This document shows, piece after piece, positions 51,615 through 60,965 of a stretch of 64,000 bases of DNA; the first letter of the stretch is position 1, and every line of letters starts with the position of its first letter. The DNA is taken from contig NZ_LFCT01000022.1 of assembly GCF_008692605.1 (NCBI RefSeq), forward strand, positions 39,062 to 103,061. The letters run 5' to 3'. This stretch comes from Sphingobium estronivorans. Lineage in GTDB: Bacteria > Pseudomonadota > Alphaproteobacteria > Sphingomonadales > Sphingomonadaceae. The notes below the pieces were generated by a model that saw only the letters and a list, made by a program, of their open reading frames with translations, was not told where the DNA came from and searched no databases. The position numbers and the translations under genes are program-made.

Positions 51615-51905
51615 TTGAGTACCGATTATCACCCGGCGACGATCCGGCTGAACCATGAGCAATGGGCTGCGGTTCGCGCCCTTGCCGGCACCAACAATAT
51701 GACCCCGGCCGAGGTCCTGCGCAGGGCCGTTGAAGCCTATCTGGCGAACCACAAACAGGGCAGCCTGTCGCAGCGTCGGCTCGCCCGGATTGCCGAATAT
51801 CAGCACCTCGCGCTGGACGTCATTGTCCGCGAACAATATCCGCAATTGCGTGACCGCATCATCGCGGAAACCGACAAGCGCCTGGTGCAATATCATGGCG
51901 CGTAA
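51615..51905 (+). CDS. Ribbon-helix-helix mobilisation accessory protein
   Basis: A 96-residue protein starting at TTG 51615 (AGGAGG eight bases upstream). The N-terminus has ATIRLNHEQWAAVRALAG and TPAEVLRRAVEAYLANH, a CopG/RHH-like DNA-binding pattern. It overlaps the coupling-protein gene by 11 bases. Small RHH proteins at this position bind oriT and recruit the relaxase, and may repress the operon. Confidence 0.7.
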   Translation: MSTDYHPATIRLNHEQWAAVRALAGTNNMTPAEVLRRAVEAYLANHKQGSLSQRRLARIAEYQHLALDVIVREQYPQLRDRIIAETDKRLVQYHGA

Positions 51906-54210
51906 GGACATCCGCTCGAACGGGAAGGCCGTTCCCCTGACCCACCATTCGGCGCGTGGGAAAGTGCAGCGCAACTCGGGCAATTTCACCCGCGGCAGCC
52001 AGCTTCTCACCCATGAGATGCTGATGTGGTTTTCCGGTGTCAAACTGCCCATCATCCTGTGGTTCCTGACCTTCGTCGCGGCATGGTTCCTGATCATGTC
52101 GATCCAGCTCGACGAGCATGGGTTCCAGATGATCTGCATGAAGCTCTATGCCGAGCTTTGGAGCTGGGTTGGCCTCAGTCCGATCAAGCGGGTCAATGTG
52201 ACCCTGCCGAGCGGCGAGATACTGCGCACCATCATGCCGCTCGTGCCGGCCATCCCGGAGGTGAAGCAGGCCTGGGCGGTGGCTATGCGCGGGTTGTTCG
52301 GCGCGGTCCTGATCTCCATCTTCCTCGCCGTGCCGATCGCCATCTGGTTCGTCGACATGTCGCGCCGCCGGGGCAAGACCATATTGGAGGAACGGCATGA
52401 GCGCGGCGCGATGCTGGTCGATTTCGACCTGCTGCGCTCGGAGGTGGATCAGCATAATCATGCGGCATTCGAGGAAGATGTCGCGGAGATGTGCCCGGGC
52501 ATGACGCCGTCACAGGTGCTGAGGCTCCCCTTTGTCGAACGCAAGGCAAGGGGAATCCACCATCCTTATGTCCTGGCCGGCGTTTCCTATCCGCACAGAC
52601 TGGAGCAGTCCCACACCATGTTGCTCGGCACCACCGGTGCGGGCAAGACCACGCAGTTGCGCAGCCTGATTACCCAGATGCGTCAACGCCAGGATACGGC
52701 GGTCGTCTTCGATCTGACCGGCGCCTATGTCGAGGCCTTTTACGACCCGGATCGTGACACGATCCTCAATCCCATGGATGTCCGCTGTCCGGCCTGGTCG
52801 ATCTTCAACGACTGCTCGACGTACAGCCATTTCACGTCGGCCGCGGTTGCCCTTATTCCGTCCGATGGAGGGTCGTCCGAACCCTTCTGGGCGCTCGCTG
52901 CCCGCACCCTGTTCATCGAAATGTGCATGCGCCTGATCGAACGCGGCCAGACCAGCAATCTGGCGCTGGCCGAGAACCTGATGACCGCTGACCTCAAGCG
53001 CGTCCACCGCACCTTGGCGAACACCATCGCCGATCCGCTGACCGCGCCTGAAGCGGCCCGGATGGCGGAATCAATTCGCGCTGTTTTCAACACCAATGCG
53101 CAGGTGCTGCGCTTCCTGCCGGACGAGGGCGAACCCTTTTCGATCCGGCAGTGGATGACGGCGGACAAGGCGCCGGGCTCCATCCTGTTCGTCACCTCCG
53201 ACTATGACGATCTGGAGATGAACAAGCCCCTGCTGACGCTCTGGATGAACATCGCCATCAACAGCCTGATGACCCTGCCGCGCACGCGCTCGCTCCGCAC
53301 CTGGTTCATGTTCGATGAGGTGGGCGCGCTGCACCGCGTGCCCGCCATCGAAAAGGGGTTGCAAACCGCGCGCAATTTCGGCGGCGCGATGATCCTGGGG
53401 CTGCACAGCTTCCAGAAGCTGGTCGAGGTCTATGGCGAGGAAGGCGCCAGAAACCTCTCCTCGCTCGCCCGCACCAAGCTGATCCTCGCGACCGGCGATA
53501 TCAAGACCGCGGAGGAATGTTCGCACTATATCGGCAGCCGTGAAGTGCGGCAGATGGATGAGGCCTACAGCTACGGTTACAACCAGACCCGCGATGCTTC
53601 GACCCTGACCGCGCGCAAGCAGGTCGAACCCCTCGTCCTGCCCGACGACATCACCAACCTGCCGTCCATGCACGGCTTTGTGAAATTCCCCGAAGGATTC
53701 CCGGCGGCCCGCATCCTGCTCCAGTGGAAAGTCCATCCCAAAGTCGCTGAAGGCTTCCTGCGTCGCGCCCATGTCGAGCCGGTGCGATCCAAAAATCCCG
53801 AGGATTATTTCGCGGATGAGGAGGAAGAGGCAGGCGGCCGGGATGGGGCGTCGCAGGTCGCGGAGGAGGCCCGCGATCCGGCCTATAATCTCGCCAGGGA
53901 ATTGGCCGCGCGCATCCTCACCGACGGGGTGGAGGAGGAGCGGGATTATGCCAATCACCGTGCAGGGGAGGGGCGTGAGGATCGCGCCGGCGAAACCGTG
54001 CCCGGCGATGCAACCGCCGGTGGAAACGGGGAGGGGACTGAACCGTCTCGCAGTGGTCCTGACCAGGTCTTGGCCCAGCATCGCGAAGACAGCGAGGAAG
54101 GCTCCCGACCCGCTGCGCCGCGCGCGGCCCCGATCGAGGATCAGTCGCTGGTCGAGTTGCGCCAGGACTTCTCCGCCGGCCTCGATGACAATCTCGATAT
54201 GGGGATCTGA
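51895..54210 (+). CDS. traD: Type IV coupling protein (TraD-like)
   Basis: About 771 residues. Two N-terminal membrane helices (LPIILWFLTFVAAWFLIMSI and GLFGAVLISIFLAVPIAIWF) are followed by a cytoplasmic ATPase with Walker A LGTTGAGKTTQ at about residue 244 and Walker B TWFMFDEVGAL. The end is an acidic, disordered tail that could contact the relaxase. It connects the relaxosome to the type IV secretion channel. The ATG overlaps the end of the RHH gene and the relaxase gene starts three bases after its stop. No VirB/Tra channel genes are in the window. Confidence 0.9.
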   Translation: MARKDIRSNGKAVPLTHHSARGKVQRNSGNFTRGSQLLTHEMLMWFSGVKLPIILWFLTFVAAWFLIMSIQLDEHGFQMICMKLYAELWSWVGLSPIKRVNVTLPSGEILRTIMPLVPAIPEVKQAWAVAMRGLFGAVLISIFLAVPIAIWFVDMSRRRGKTILEERHERGAMLVDFDLLRSEVDQHNHAAFEEDVAEMCPGMTPSQVLRLPFVERKARGIHHPYVLAGVSYPHRLEQSHTMLLGTTGAGKTTQLRSLITQMRQRQDTAVVFDLTGAYVEAFYDPDRDTILNPMDVRCPAWSIFNDCSTYSHFTSAAVALIPSDGGSSEPFWALAARTLFIEMCMRLIERGQTSNLALAENLMTADLKRVHRTLANTIADPLTAPEAARMAESIRAVFNTNAQVLRFLPDEGEPFSIRQWMTADKAPGSILFVTSDYDDLEMNKPLLTLWMNIAINSLMTLPRTRSLRTWFMFDEVGALHRVPAIEKGLQTARNFGGAMILGLHSFQKLVEVYGEEGARNLSSLARTKLILATGDIKTAEECSHYIGSREVRQMDEAYSYGYNQTRDASTLTARKQVEPLVLPDDITNLPSMHGFVKFPEGFPAARILLQWKVHPKVAEGFLRRAHVEPVRSKNPEDYFADEEEEAGGRDGASQVAEEARDPAYNLARELAARILTDGVEEERDYANHRAGEGREDRAGETVPGDATAGGNGEGTEPSRSGPDQVLAQHREDSEEGSRPAAPRAAPIEDQSLVELRQDFSAGLDDNLDMGI

Positions 54211-54213
54211 TCG

Positions 54214-57200
54214 ATGCTCTCGGTTGCTTCCGTCCGCTCGGCGTCAGGCGCCGCCAGCTATTTCGCCCAGGACAATTATTATACGGTCGAAGGCTCGTCT
54301 GAACTCAGCCTGTGGGCCGGGGAGGGGGCTCGCGATCTGAGCCTGTCGGGTGAGGTCGGGAAGGAGAGTTTCGAAGCCATTCTCAACGGCGAATTGCCCA
54401 GCGGCGAGAAGGTCGGCAGGCATGAGAACCATCGCGCCGGCGTCGACCTTACCTTCTCCATGCCCAAGTCCGCCTCGGTCATGGCCTATGTCGCGGGCGA
54501 CCGCCGCATCCTCGCCGCCAACATGTCCGCGGTGCAGGCCACGATGGCCTGGGTGGAGAAGAATCTCGCCCAGGGGCGCAAGGATATTGAGGGCCGCAAG
54601 GTGCCGATCGCGACCGGCAATCTGGTCTATGCGCTGTTTGAACATGACACCAGCCGCGCGCTTGATCCGCAGGGCCATATCCATGCCGTCATCGCCAACC
54701 TGACGAAGATGTTGGATGGCAAATGGCAGGCGCTGCATGCCGACAAGATCTGGAGCAACAACAGCGTGATTGGCGCCATCTATCACGCCTTTCTACGCGT
54801 CGAGATCGAGAAGCTCGGCTATGTTGTTGACCTGAAGGGCAAGCATGGCACCTTCGAGATTTCGGGCGTTCCCAAGGCAGTGCTGGAGGCGTTCAGCCAG
54901 CGCAGCGCCACGATCAAGGAGAAAGTGGCGGAATTGGGCGTCACCTCGCACAAGGCGCGGGACCAGATAACCCTCAACAGCCGCGATCCCAAACTCGATG
55001 TCGGTGACCGCCCTGCACTTGTGCAGGGCTGGAAGGACAAGGCGGAGGGGCTTGGTTTTACCGGCAAGGAACTGGTCGAGGCCGCGCTTGCGCGGGCCGG
55101 CGTCATCCAGGCGGAGAGTCCGCTGGAGCGCGGCTATCATGCGGTCAAGAATGCCGTGGAAATGGCTATGGCGAAATTGGGTGCGATCCTGGGCCATGAC
55201 GACCCGTTGGTCGATCGGCGCCTTGCCCGGATCGTGCAAACCCCGGCCGCCGGCCGGGCGCAGCTGGCGGTGGCCTCGGCGATCCGCATCCATGCCGAGC
55301 GCGAGGCGGCGTTCGAGCAGCATAAGCTTGCCAAGACCGCGATCGATCTCGGCCTCAAGGGCGTCACCATCGACCATGTCGAGCGGCGGATCGAACAGTT
55401 GAGGGACAAGGGCCTGTTGCTTAAAGGCGTGGGCCGCGCCTCTGGCATGGTGACGACTCGCGAAGCGCTCCAGACCGAGCAAAAGATCCTTGGCCACATG
55501 GAAGCGGGCAACGGCAAGTCGAGTCCGATGCTCGATCCCGCCTCCGCGCCTGCCCGGCTCCAGGAAGCGAGCCGGCACCCGCTCAATCCCGGCCAGCTTG
55601 CCGCAGCCACGCTCATCGTCACATCGAGCGATCGCACGGTTTTGGTGCAGGGCATTGCCGGCGCAGGCAAGTCAACCATGCTATGGCCGGTGGTTCGTGT
55701 CGCGCAAGCCGAGGGGCGCAAGGTTTTGGGCCTCGCATTCCAGAATAAGATGGTGGCGGACATGAAGGCGGGTGCCGGAATCGAGGCGCAGACCATCGCC
55801 TCCTTCGTCCTTTCCAACCATCGGTTTGTAACCCAGCGCGAAGGCTCCGCCTATGAGGCAGCGCGGGAGCGGCTCGCTGGCGCTACCCTTGTGGTCGACG
55901 AAACATCGATGGTGTCCTCGGGCGATATGCTGAAGCTGCACCAGATCGTCGATGCGCTCGGAATCGACAAGCTGGCGCTGATCGGTGATCGGAAGCAGCT
56001 CTCGTCGATCGATGCGGGCAAGGCCTTTGCCATGATCCAGGCGGGCGGCGGCACCATGGCGCGGATGGACCAGAATATCCGCCAACGCACCGATCAGCTG
56101 CGCACCATCGCGGCCCTGGCCAATGTCGGCAAGGCCAGCCAGGCGATGAAAGTGCTGGGCGACAGGGTCATCGTGTCCGCTGACCCGGCAGGAGAAGCGG
56201 CCGAGCGCTGGCTTGACTTATCACCGGAAGAACGAGCGGTGACCGCGGTATTCGCTTCGGGGCGCGAGGCTCGCGCCGTCATCAATGAGCGCATCCAGGC
56301 GGGGCTGGCGGACGAGGGCACGCTCAAGGGTGAGGGAATCCGCCTCACCGTCTACGAGCGCGTGAACATGACGCGAGAGGAACTACGCTATTCCGCAAAT
56401 TACCGGCACGGCCAGACTCTCGAAGTCGGGCGCGGCGGCGCCCGCGATGTCGGCCTCGAGGGCGGGCGCTACAAGGTCGTCCAGGTCCACGCCAATGGCC
56501 GGGTCGATCTGCTGCGCGGCCGGGAGAAAATCCGCTTCTATCCCCACCGGCTATCACCCACTGAAACGCGGGATCGGCTCCAGCTTTCCGAAACGAAGAT
56601 CCTCACCCTGCGCGAAGGCGACATGATCCGTTGGACCGCGAACGACAAGCCACGCGACATGCTGAATGCCGCCATCGCGCGCGTCGCCGGTGTGGATGCC
56701 CGAGAGGTGACGGTCGACTTGGGCGGTGGCCAGCGGCTCACGTTGCCGGTCGGCGACGCGATGCTTTCCCGGTTCGACCTCGCCTACAGTCTGAACATGC
56801 ATATGGCGCAGGGGATCACTACCGACAAGGCGATCACGGTCATGTCCAGCCGCGAGCGCTATCTCTCCAATCAGCGGATGTTCAATGTCGGCGTGACGCG
56901 CGTGCGCGACGAACTGACGATGATCGTGGATAACAAGGTGAAGCTTGCCCGTCTGCTCGATCACAATCCCGGCAACAAGACCTCGTCGCTCGAGACGATG
57001 GGGCGGCTCGATATTGAAGGGAAGGCCCCGGTGGCGCCTCGCGAACCGTTCAATCCGGGTCCCGTCGATGGTGTCACTTTACCGGAGGGAGCTGATTCTT
57101 CTGGACTGCTACCCGATCTCCCGCCGCTGCCGGATGGCCATGCGATGGGCGCTGCGCCGGCGAAAGATTTGGGGCGAATGCCTGATAAGCTTGATGGCGC

Positions 57201-57249
57201 GGAAATTCTGCCGCCATTGCCCGAGCGTAGCCTGGGGCTGGATCTGTGA
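54214..57249 (+). CDS. MobF relaxase with helicase domain (TrwC/TraI-like)
   Basis: A 1011-residue relaxase-helicase. The N-terminal TrwC-type domain has the catalytic tyrosines in QDNYYTVEG (Y22/Y23), a DLTFSMPKSASVMAYVAGD segment, and the metal-binding histidines in DPQGHIHAVIANLT (about 152-158). The helicase half has Walker A GIAGAGKST near residue 480, LVVDETSMVSS as Walker B, and the SF1 end motifs YSLNMHMAQGITTDKAITVM (about 20 residues). Size is near that of R388 TrwC (966). It would nick oriT and unwind the strand for transfer. A copy of the TAAAGTGACA motif lies inside its 3' end at 57070-57083. Confidence 0.92.
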   Translation: MLSVASVRSASGAASYFAQDNYYTVEGSSELSLWAGEGARDLSLSGEVGKESFEAILNGELPSGEKVGRHENHRAGVDLTFSMPKSASVMAYVAGDRRILAANMSAVQATMAWVEKNLAQGRKDIEGRKVPIATGNLVYALFEHDTSRALDPQGHIHAVIANLTKMLDGKWQALHADKIWSNNSVIGAIYHAFLRVEIEKLGYVVDLKGKHGTFEISGVPKAVLEAFSQRSATIKEKVAELGVTSHKARDQITLNSRDPKLDVGDRPALVQGWKDKAEGLGFTGKELVEAALARAGVIQAESPLERGYHAVKNAVEMAMAKLGAILGHDDPLVDRRLARIVQTPAAGRAQLAVASAIRIHAEREAAFEQHKLAKTAIDLGLKGVTIDHVERRIEQLRDKGLLLKGVGRASGMVTTREALQTEQKILGHMEAGNGKSSPMLDPASAPARLQEASRHPLNPGQLAAATLIVTSSDRTVLVQGIAGAGKSTMLWPVVRVAQAEGRKVLGLAFQNKMVADMKAGAGIEAQTIASFVLSNHRFVTQREGSAYEAARERLAGATLVVDETSMVSSGDMLKLHQIVDALGIDKLALIGDRKQLSSIDAGKAFAMIQAGGGTMARMDQNIRQRTDQLRTIAALANVGKASQAMKVLGDRVIVSADPAGEAAERWLDLSPEERAVTAVFASGREARAVINERIQAGLADEGTLKGEGIRLTVYERVNMTREELRYSANYRHGQTLEVGRGGARDVGLEGGRYKVVQVHANGRVDLLRGREKIRFYPHRLSPTETRDRLQLSETKILTLREGDMIRWTANDKPRDMLNAAIARVAGVDAREVTVDLGGGQRLTLPVGDAMLSRFDLAYSLNMHMAQGITTDKAITVMSSRERYLSNQRMFNVGVTRVRDELTMIVDNKVKLARLLDHNPGNKTSSLETMGRLDIEGKAPVAPREPFNPGPVDGVTLPEGADSSGLLPDLPPLPDGHAMGAAPAKDLGRMPDKLDGAEILPPLPERSLGLDL
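57070..57083 (-). repeat. TAAAGTGACAC motif, copy 1
   Basis: GGTGTCACTTTACC, the reverse complement of GGTAAAGTGACACC, inside the 3' part of the relaxase gene. Confidence 0.5.
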
Positions 57250-57266
57250 GAAACGTGACTGACACA

Positions 57267-57280
57267 GGTGTCACTTAACC
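57267..57280 (-). repeat. TAAAGTGACAC motif, copy 2
   Basis: GGTGTCACTTAACC, one mismatch from copy 1. It also forms part of a palindrome, TGACAC-AG-GTGTCA at 57260-57273. Confidence 0.55.
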
Positions 57281-57299
57281 GGTCCACGTTGCTCCGCGC

Positions 57300-57309
57300 T
57301 AAAGTGACA
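57300..57309 (+). repeat. TAAAGTGACAC motif, copy 3
   Basis: TAAAGTGACA followed by TGTGGG, in the opposite orientation to copies 1 and 2, downstream of the HU gene. Confidence 0.5.
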
Positions 57310-57368
57310 TGTGGGATATTTTACCGATCAAGGGCGCCGCGGACGGATATCAGCGGCGCCGGTTGACC

Positions 57369-57644
57369 TTAGCCGTTCAGCTGGTCCTTGACGGCCTTCG
57401 CCGGCGTGAAGGTCAGCTTCTTGGATGCTGCGATCTGGATGGTCGCGCCGGTCGAGGGATTACGGCCTTCGCGGGCCGGGCTGTCCTTGACCTTGAACTT
57501 GCCGAAGCCGTTCAACGACACTTCGTCGCCCTTGGCGGCGGCGCCGGCGACCGACGAAAAGACAGCGTCGACATATTTGCGGGCATCGGCCTTGGTGAGG
57601 CCATGATCGGCGGCCAGAGCTTCAGCGAGGTCGGTGTTGTTCAT
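57369..57644 (-). CDS. HU family DNA-binding protein
   Basis: A 91-residue HU/IHF-family protein. The start is ATG 57644 (MNNTDLAEALAADHGLTKAD), typical for the family. Conserved features are DAVFSSVAGAAAKGDEVSL, NGFGKFKVKDSPAREGRNP and STGATIQIAASKKLTFTPA with the DNA-binding arm between. It is probably a dimer that bends DNA and may serve plasmid replication, partition or transfer. It sits between repeated TAAAGTGACA motifs. GC-rich stem GGCGCCGC/GCGGCGCC lies just beyond its 3' end. Confidence 0.93.
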   Translation of the reverse strand: MNNTDLAEALAADHGLTKADARKYVDAVFSSVAGAAAKGDEVSLNGFGKFKVKDSPAREGRNPSTGATIQIAASKKLTFTPAKAVKDQLNG

Positions 57645-57734
57645 TGGGTATGTTCCTCTGTTGGAGTGCCGTGCATAGGATGGAAATGGACCGGCCGGAA
57701 GGGGGGATTTGCCCGAAAACACTGGCTCTGGCCC

Positions 57735-57747
57735 GGTAAAGTGACAC
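57735..57747 (+). repeat. TAAAGTGACAC motif, copy 4
   Basis: GGTAAAGTGACAC, the reverse complement of the first 13 bases of copy 1 read from its other end, upstream of the HU gene and about 70 bases before the wHTH gene. Confidence 0.55.
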
Positions 57748-57816
57748 ATGGGTTTTATGTGTGGTGGAGGCAGAAAAGGGGATTCACAGCGAGACAGCTT
57801 CTGCTAGATTCCTGAT

Positions 57817-58374
57817 ATGTTCTATCAGGCCGATCTTTTTGAGCAACAGCGCCCGTCTGCGCCGCAGGCAACAAAGGCCGCACCAGCCAGGACAAAGTTG
57901 CCGGAACTGGTCGATCGGATTGCGGCCGTGACCCGTCGGCCGCGCTACGCGCTTCTGGTCCTGGAGCAGATTGCGCGAGAGGCTGGGCCGAACGGCAGCC
58001 TCGGCCCTTATGTGGATACCGAGGAGGGGAGGGTGCCGGTACGTGACTGGCTCTGCCAGGCTTTGGCGCCCTTGGCCAAGCGAGACTGCCGCCGCATCGC
58101 CATGATGGAAGCGGTTCGGAGCGAGGTGATGGCGACGGCGGTCGAGGCAAGCGATCCTGCCGAGTTGGAGCGCGCATGCGAAGCGCAAATTCAGGAGCGC
58201 ATCATCCGATCGGGCCGTACCAGCGTCAGCCGGGCGGTTTCGGATCTGGTGAAGGCGGGTCTCTTGCGGCGGCACTATCAGGGTTATCGTATCGACCATC
58301 CCAATCGCGGTGCGCAGCGCGAGGCGGTCTATACGATCACGGCCGAGGTCAAGCAGACCCTTCGGCGCCACTGA
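57817..58374 (+). CDS. Winged-helix-like hypothetical protein, 185 residues
   Basis: Starts at ATG 57817 and is divergent from the HU gene. The N-terminus is FYQADLFEQQRP; the C-terminal third resembles a winged helix (RTSVSRAVSDLVKAGLLRRH, then EAVYTITAEVKQTL). It may bind DNA, perhaps the TAAAGTGACA motif upstream. Family not known. A CCGTTGATCAACGG palindrome follows it at 58406-58419. Confidence 0.6.
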   Translation: MFYQADLFEQQRPSAPQATKAAPARTKLPELVDRIAAVTRRPRYALLVLEQIAREAGPNGSLGPYVDTEEGRVPVRDWLCQALAPLAKRDCRRIAMMEAVRSEVMATAVEASDPAELERACEAQIQERIIRSGRTSVSRAVSDLVKAGLLRRHYQGYRIDHPNRGAQREAVYTITAEVKQTLRRH

Positions 58375-58441
58375 CCGACCTGCGCTTGGTCTGGGCGTGA
58401 CTGAGCCGTTGATCAACGGTAATCGGTGTACTCGCCACCGC

Positions 58442-58711
58442 TCATGCGGCTGAGGAAAGGGCCCTTTGAAATGGCTCGCTCGCCTCAATCCAGTTGACCG
58501 CGATCGCTTCCGCGCCTGTCCTGATGCCTTCGACCACCACGTTCGACTGAAGCAGATGAGCCACATTTTTGAGCAGGCCGACGTCCCAAAGCGCGCCATT
58601 GCGCGCTTGGACATAAAGATTGACCGCGCCCGCGACTAGCACGCCCTCCAGACGAAAATATGAACCGATATTCATGTGGCGCAGATAGCCTGCGCCTGAT
58701 GACATCGCCAT
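58442..58711 (-). CDS. Small hypothetical protein, 89 residues
   Basis: ATG 58711 has AGGGATG upstream. The product is neutral, with LEGVLVAGAVNLYVQARNGALW and NVVVEGIRTGAEAIAVNWIE (about 20 residues). No family known. It is convergent with the preceding gene and co-directional with the dGTPase, whose stop lies on its far side (it is downstream of that gene). Confidence 0.4.
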   Translation of the reverse strand: MAMSSGAGYLRHMNIGSYFRLEGVLVAGAVNLYVQARNGALWDVGLLKNVAHLLQSNVVVEGIRTGAEAIAVNWIEASEPFQRALSSAA

Positions 58712-58765
58712 GACACATCCCTGGCGCGTGCAAATAAGCGGACGGAGCGAGGCGCCTCGCCCACG

Positions 58766-60103
58766 TTAGAGGCGGTCGAACACCGAGCCCATGCGCGGGG
58801 AGAACAAACGCTCATATGTCTTGAGCAGATGCGTGTCGGTCATCGCTGCCACATAGTCGCAGATGATGCGCAGGTCGCCGCCGGCTGCGTCAAGCTTCAA
58901 AAGCTCTTCGCGGGGGAGCAGCCGGACCGGATCGGCTTGCATGGCTTCGAAAACGGCGATGACCATTCCCTGCCCCTTGAATTCCAGATGCTGGACCGCA
59001 GGACTGGTGATGACTTCCCGCACGACGAAATCCTGCAGGACGTCGAGGAACTGACGCTCGCCTTCCCGCACGCGCACGCGGTAACGCAGCAATGGCTCGG
59101 CAAAGGCGCTCAGTTCGACATATTCCACGGCGGTGAGAAAGTGGTGGACCAGCCGTCCGATGAAGCGCTTGCGCGAGGCAGCGCCGCCGAACAGACCGTC
59201 TATCATCTGCGAGAAGACGTCATTGGCGCTCTCGCCCGGATATTTTTCCTTAAGGGCGTCGAGAAAGGTCGGGCAGCGATCCTGCAGCGCGGCGGCAAAA
59301 CGCTCCCGCGTGACGAGGTCGAGGGCGATCGCATCTTCCAGATCATGGACGCCATAGGCGATGTCATCGGCCGTATCCATGATGGAGCAATCCAGCGATT
59401 TATGGATAGACCGGCCATGCTTGCCGGGCTGGGTCGCGAACGTCTGGAATGTTTCGAGGTCCGCACTGTCCAGCGGCGCAAGGATCCAGTCGACAATGTC
59501 CTGCTCGCTATCATGATAGCATTTGGGGGGCTTGCACGTCTTGCCGTCAAGAATCTTGATGGTGGTCGGGCCGGTGACGAGGGCAGGGACGATCGCCGGA
59601 TTGCTCACCCGGCTGAATGCGACGGGATATTTCAGGATGCCGAGCATGGTTCGGCGCGTCAGGTTCGCCCCGGCATGGGAGGAGAAATGCTCCAGTCGCC
59701 CCAATATTCTGAGCGTCTGGCCATTCCCCTCAAAGCCCCCTGCATCACGCATGCAATAGTTCAGCGCGATCTCACCGCCATGGCCGAAGGGGGGATGACC
59801 AAAATCATGGGTGCAGCCGATTGAATGGATGGTGCCACGGTCGGGTAGGAGCGAGGCGGCGGGATGATCGGGAAAGCTCTTGCCGAGCTGGCGCGCGATC
59901 CCGCCTGCAATCTGCGCGACTTCGAGCGAATGGGTCAGGCGCGTCCGGTAGAAGTCGCTGTCGCCCAGATTCAAAATCTGCGTCTTGCCCTGCAGTCGGC
60001 GGAACGCAGCCGAGTGGATGACGCGGGAATAATCGACATCCCCATCATCGCGGGCATCTTCGCTCTGTGGGTTCCACCCCTCGCGGCGCGCTGACCAGCT
60101 CAT
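58766..60103 (-). CDS. Deoxyguanosinetriphosphate triphosphohydrolase-like (anti-phage dGTPase type)
   Basis: About 445 residues of the dGTPase HD family. Key motifs are SAAFRRLQGKTQILNLGDSD, RLTHSLEVAQIAGGIARQLG (HD histidine), GCTHDFGHPPFGHGGE (His-Asp pair) and DTADDIAYGVHDLEDAIA. It should hydrolyse dGTP to deoxyguanosine and triphosphate. The segment LNLGDSDFYRTRLTHSLEV is like plasmid- and prophage-borne dGTPases that deplete dNTPs against phages. I start at ATG 60103 (MSWSARREGW); the longer frame upstream is disordered. It lies next to ParDE and a trypsin-nuclease gene. Confidence 0.85.
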   Translation of the reverse strand: MSWSARREGWNPQSEDARDDGDVDYSRVIHSAAFRRLQGKTQILNLGDSDFYRTRLTHSLEVAQIAGGIARQLGKSFPDHPAASLLPDRGTIHSIGCTHDFGHPPFGHGGEIALNYCMRDAGGFEGNGQTLRILGRLEHFSSHAGANLTRRTMLGILKYPVAFSRVSNPAIVPALVTGPTTIKILDGKTCKPPKCYHDSEQDIVDWILAPLDSADLETFQTFATQPGKHGRSIHKSLDCSIMDTADDIAYGVHDLEDAIALDLVTRERFAAALQDRCPTFLDALKEKYPGESANDVFSQMIDGLFGGAASRKRFIGRLVHHFLTAVEYVELSAFAEPLLRYRVRVREGERQFLDVLQDFVVREVITSPAVQHLEFKGQGMVIAVFEAMQADPVRLLPREELLKLDAAGGDLRIICDYVAAMTDTHLLKTYERLFSPRMGSVFDRL

Positions 60104-60221
60104 GAGTAGTAGCAGGTCATGCCTGCGGTGGCGCCGATGATGGTCGTTATCTGTGAGGTCATGATGTGATCCGGGTCCTGGGACAGGGGATAAAATCGAG
60201 GGAAATCGAAGCAGCAAACCG

Positions 60222-60518
60222 TCAGTCTGGAAAAAGCATCGCTCCGTAATCTTGAGCGCCGTGCAGGATATGAATGATAACGACTTTGTCTGCTTCCACG
60301 CGATAGAAGATCAGATAATTGCCATGCCTGCGACGCCGAACGCCCAGTCCTTCGAGGCGTGGCACCAGCGGGAAACGTTCAGGATGACCCGACAGGCCTA
60401 GGCATTTCACACGCAGCTCGCGCAAGAAGCTTATCGCCCGGGCGGGGTTGTCCTGCGCAATATAATCACCGATCGTCTCAAGATCATGCTCGGCCTCGGC
60501 CGAAAGGTGAACGATCAT
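60222..60518 (-). CDS. parE: ParE-like toxin
   Basis: A 98-residue RelE/ParE-superfamily toxin: LSAEAEHDLETIGDYIAQDN, then RFPLVPRLEGLGVRRRRHGN and YLIFYRVEADKVVIIHILHG. ParE toxins poison gyrase. The start ATG overlaps the ParD stop (ATGA). Not placed in one unit with the dGTPase for sure, though it lies directly upstream of it on the same strand. Confidence 0.88.
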   Translation of the reverse strand: MIVHLSAEAEHDLETIGDYIAQDNPARAISFLRELRVKCLGLSGHPERFPLVPRLEGLGVRRRRHGNYLIFYRVEADKVVIIHILHGAQDYGAMLFPD

Positions 60519-60772
60519 TGAGAGTCGGCATCCATGGCGCGATATTTGGCCTCAAGACGATCAAACACTGCTTCCGCGGGCGCCATTCTTCCTGCATCGG
60601 CGTCGGCGAGTCCACGCGCGATCGACGCATCGAGGGCGGCCAGGCGGGTTTCTCGGTCCTGAATCAGGCGCACGCCCTCACGCAGCACTTCACTTTTCGA
60701 GTTGTAACGGCCGGTCGCGACCAGACTGGCGACAAACGTTTCAAGCTGCTGTCCAAGATCCGCGCTAATCAT
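60515..60772 (-). CDS. parD: ParD-like antitoxin
   Basis: An 85-residue antitoxin starting at ATG 60772 after AGGAGG. The RHH part is ISADLGQQLETFVASLVATG and KSEVLREGVRLIQDRE; the C-terminal tail would bind ParE. It is the first gene of the pair. A 17-base palindrome lies just upstream, which fits autorepression. Confidence 0.88.
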   Translation of the reverse strand: MISADLGQQLETFVASLVATGRYNSKSEVLREGVRLIQDRETRLAALDASIARGLADADAGRMAPAEAVFDRLEAKYRAMDADSQ

Positions 60773-60803
60773 GTGGGTGCCTCCTGATCCATCCTTTAGC
60801 ACG

Positions 60804-60820
60804 TTATCAACAGTTGATAA
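60804..60820. promoter_or_regulatory. 17-bp palindrome upstream of parD
   Basis: TTATCAAC-A-GTTGATAA is a perfect palindrome 31 bases before the parD start. It is a probable ParD operator overlapping the promoter. Confidence 0.6.
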
Positions 60821-60965
60821 AGAGCGCCTGGATCAACTTGGGCATGAGCCCATAGCATGACCGTTCGACATTCCCCCTGGCGCCGGTAAAATTCCTGTCA
60901 CGAGCAAGATTTATTCCATGGCTGCGGGCTTCCGAGAGGCGAAGCACGCAACTGGGGGATGGATC

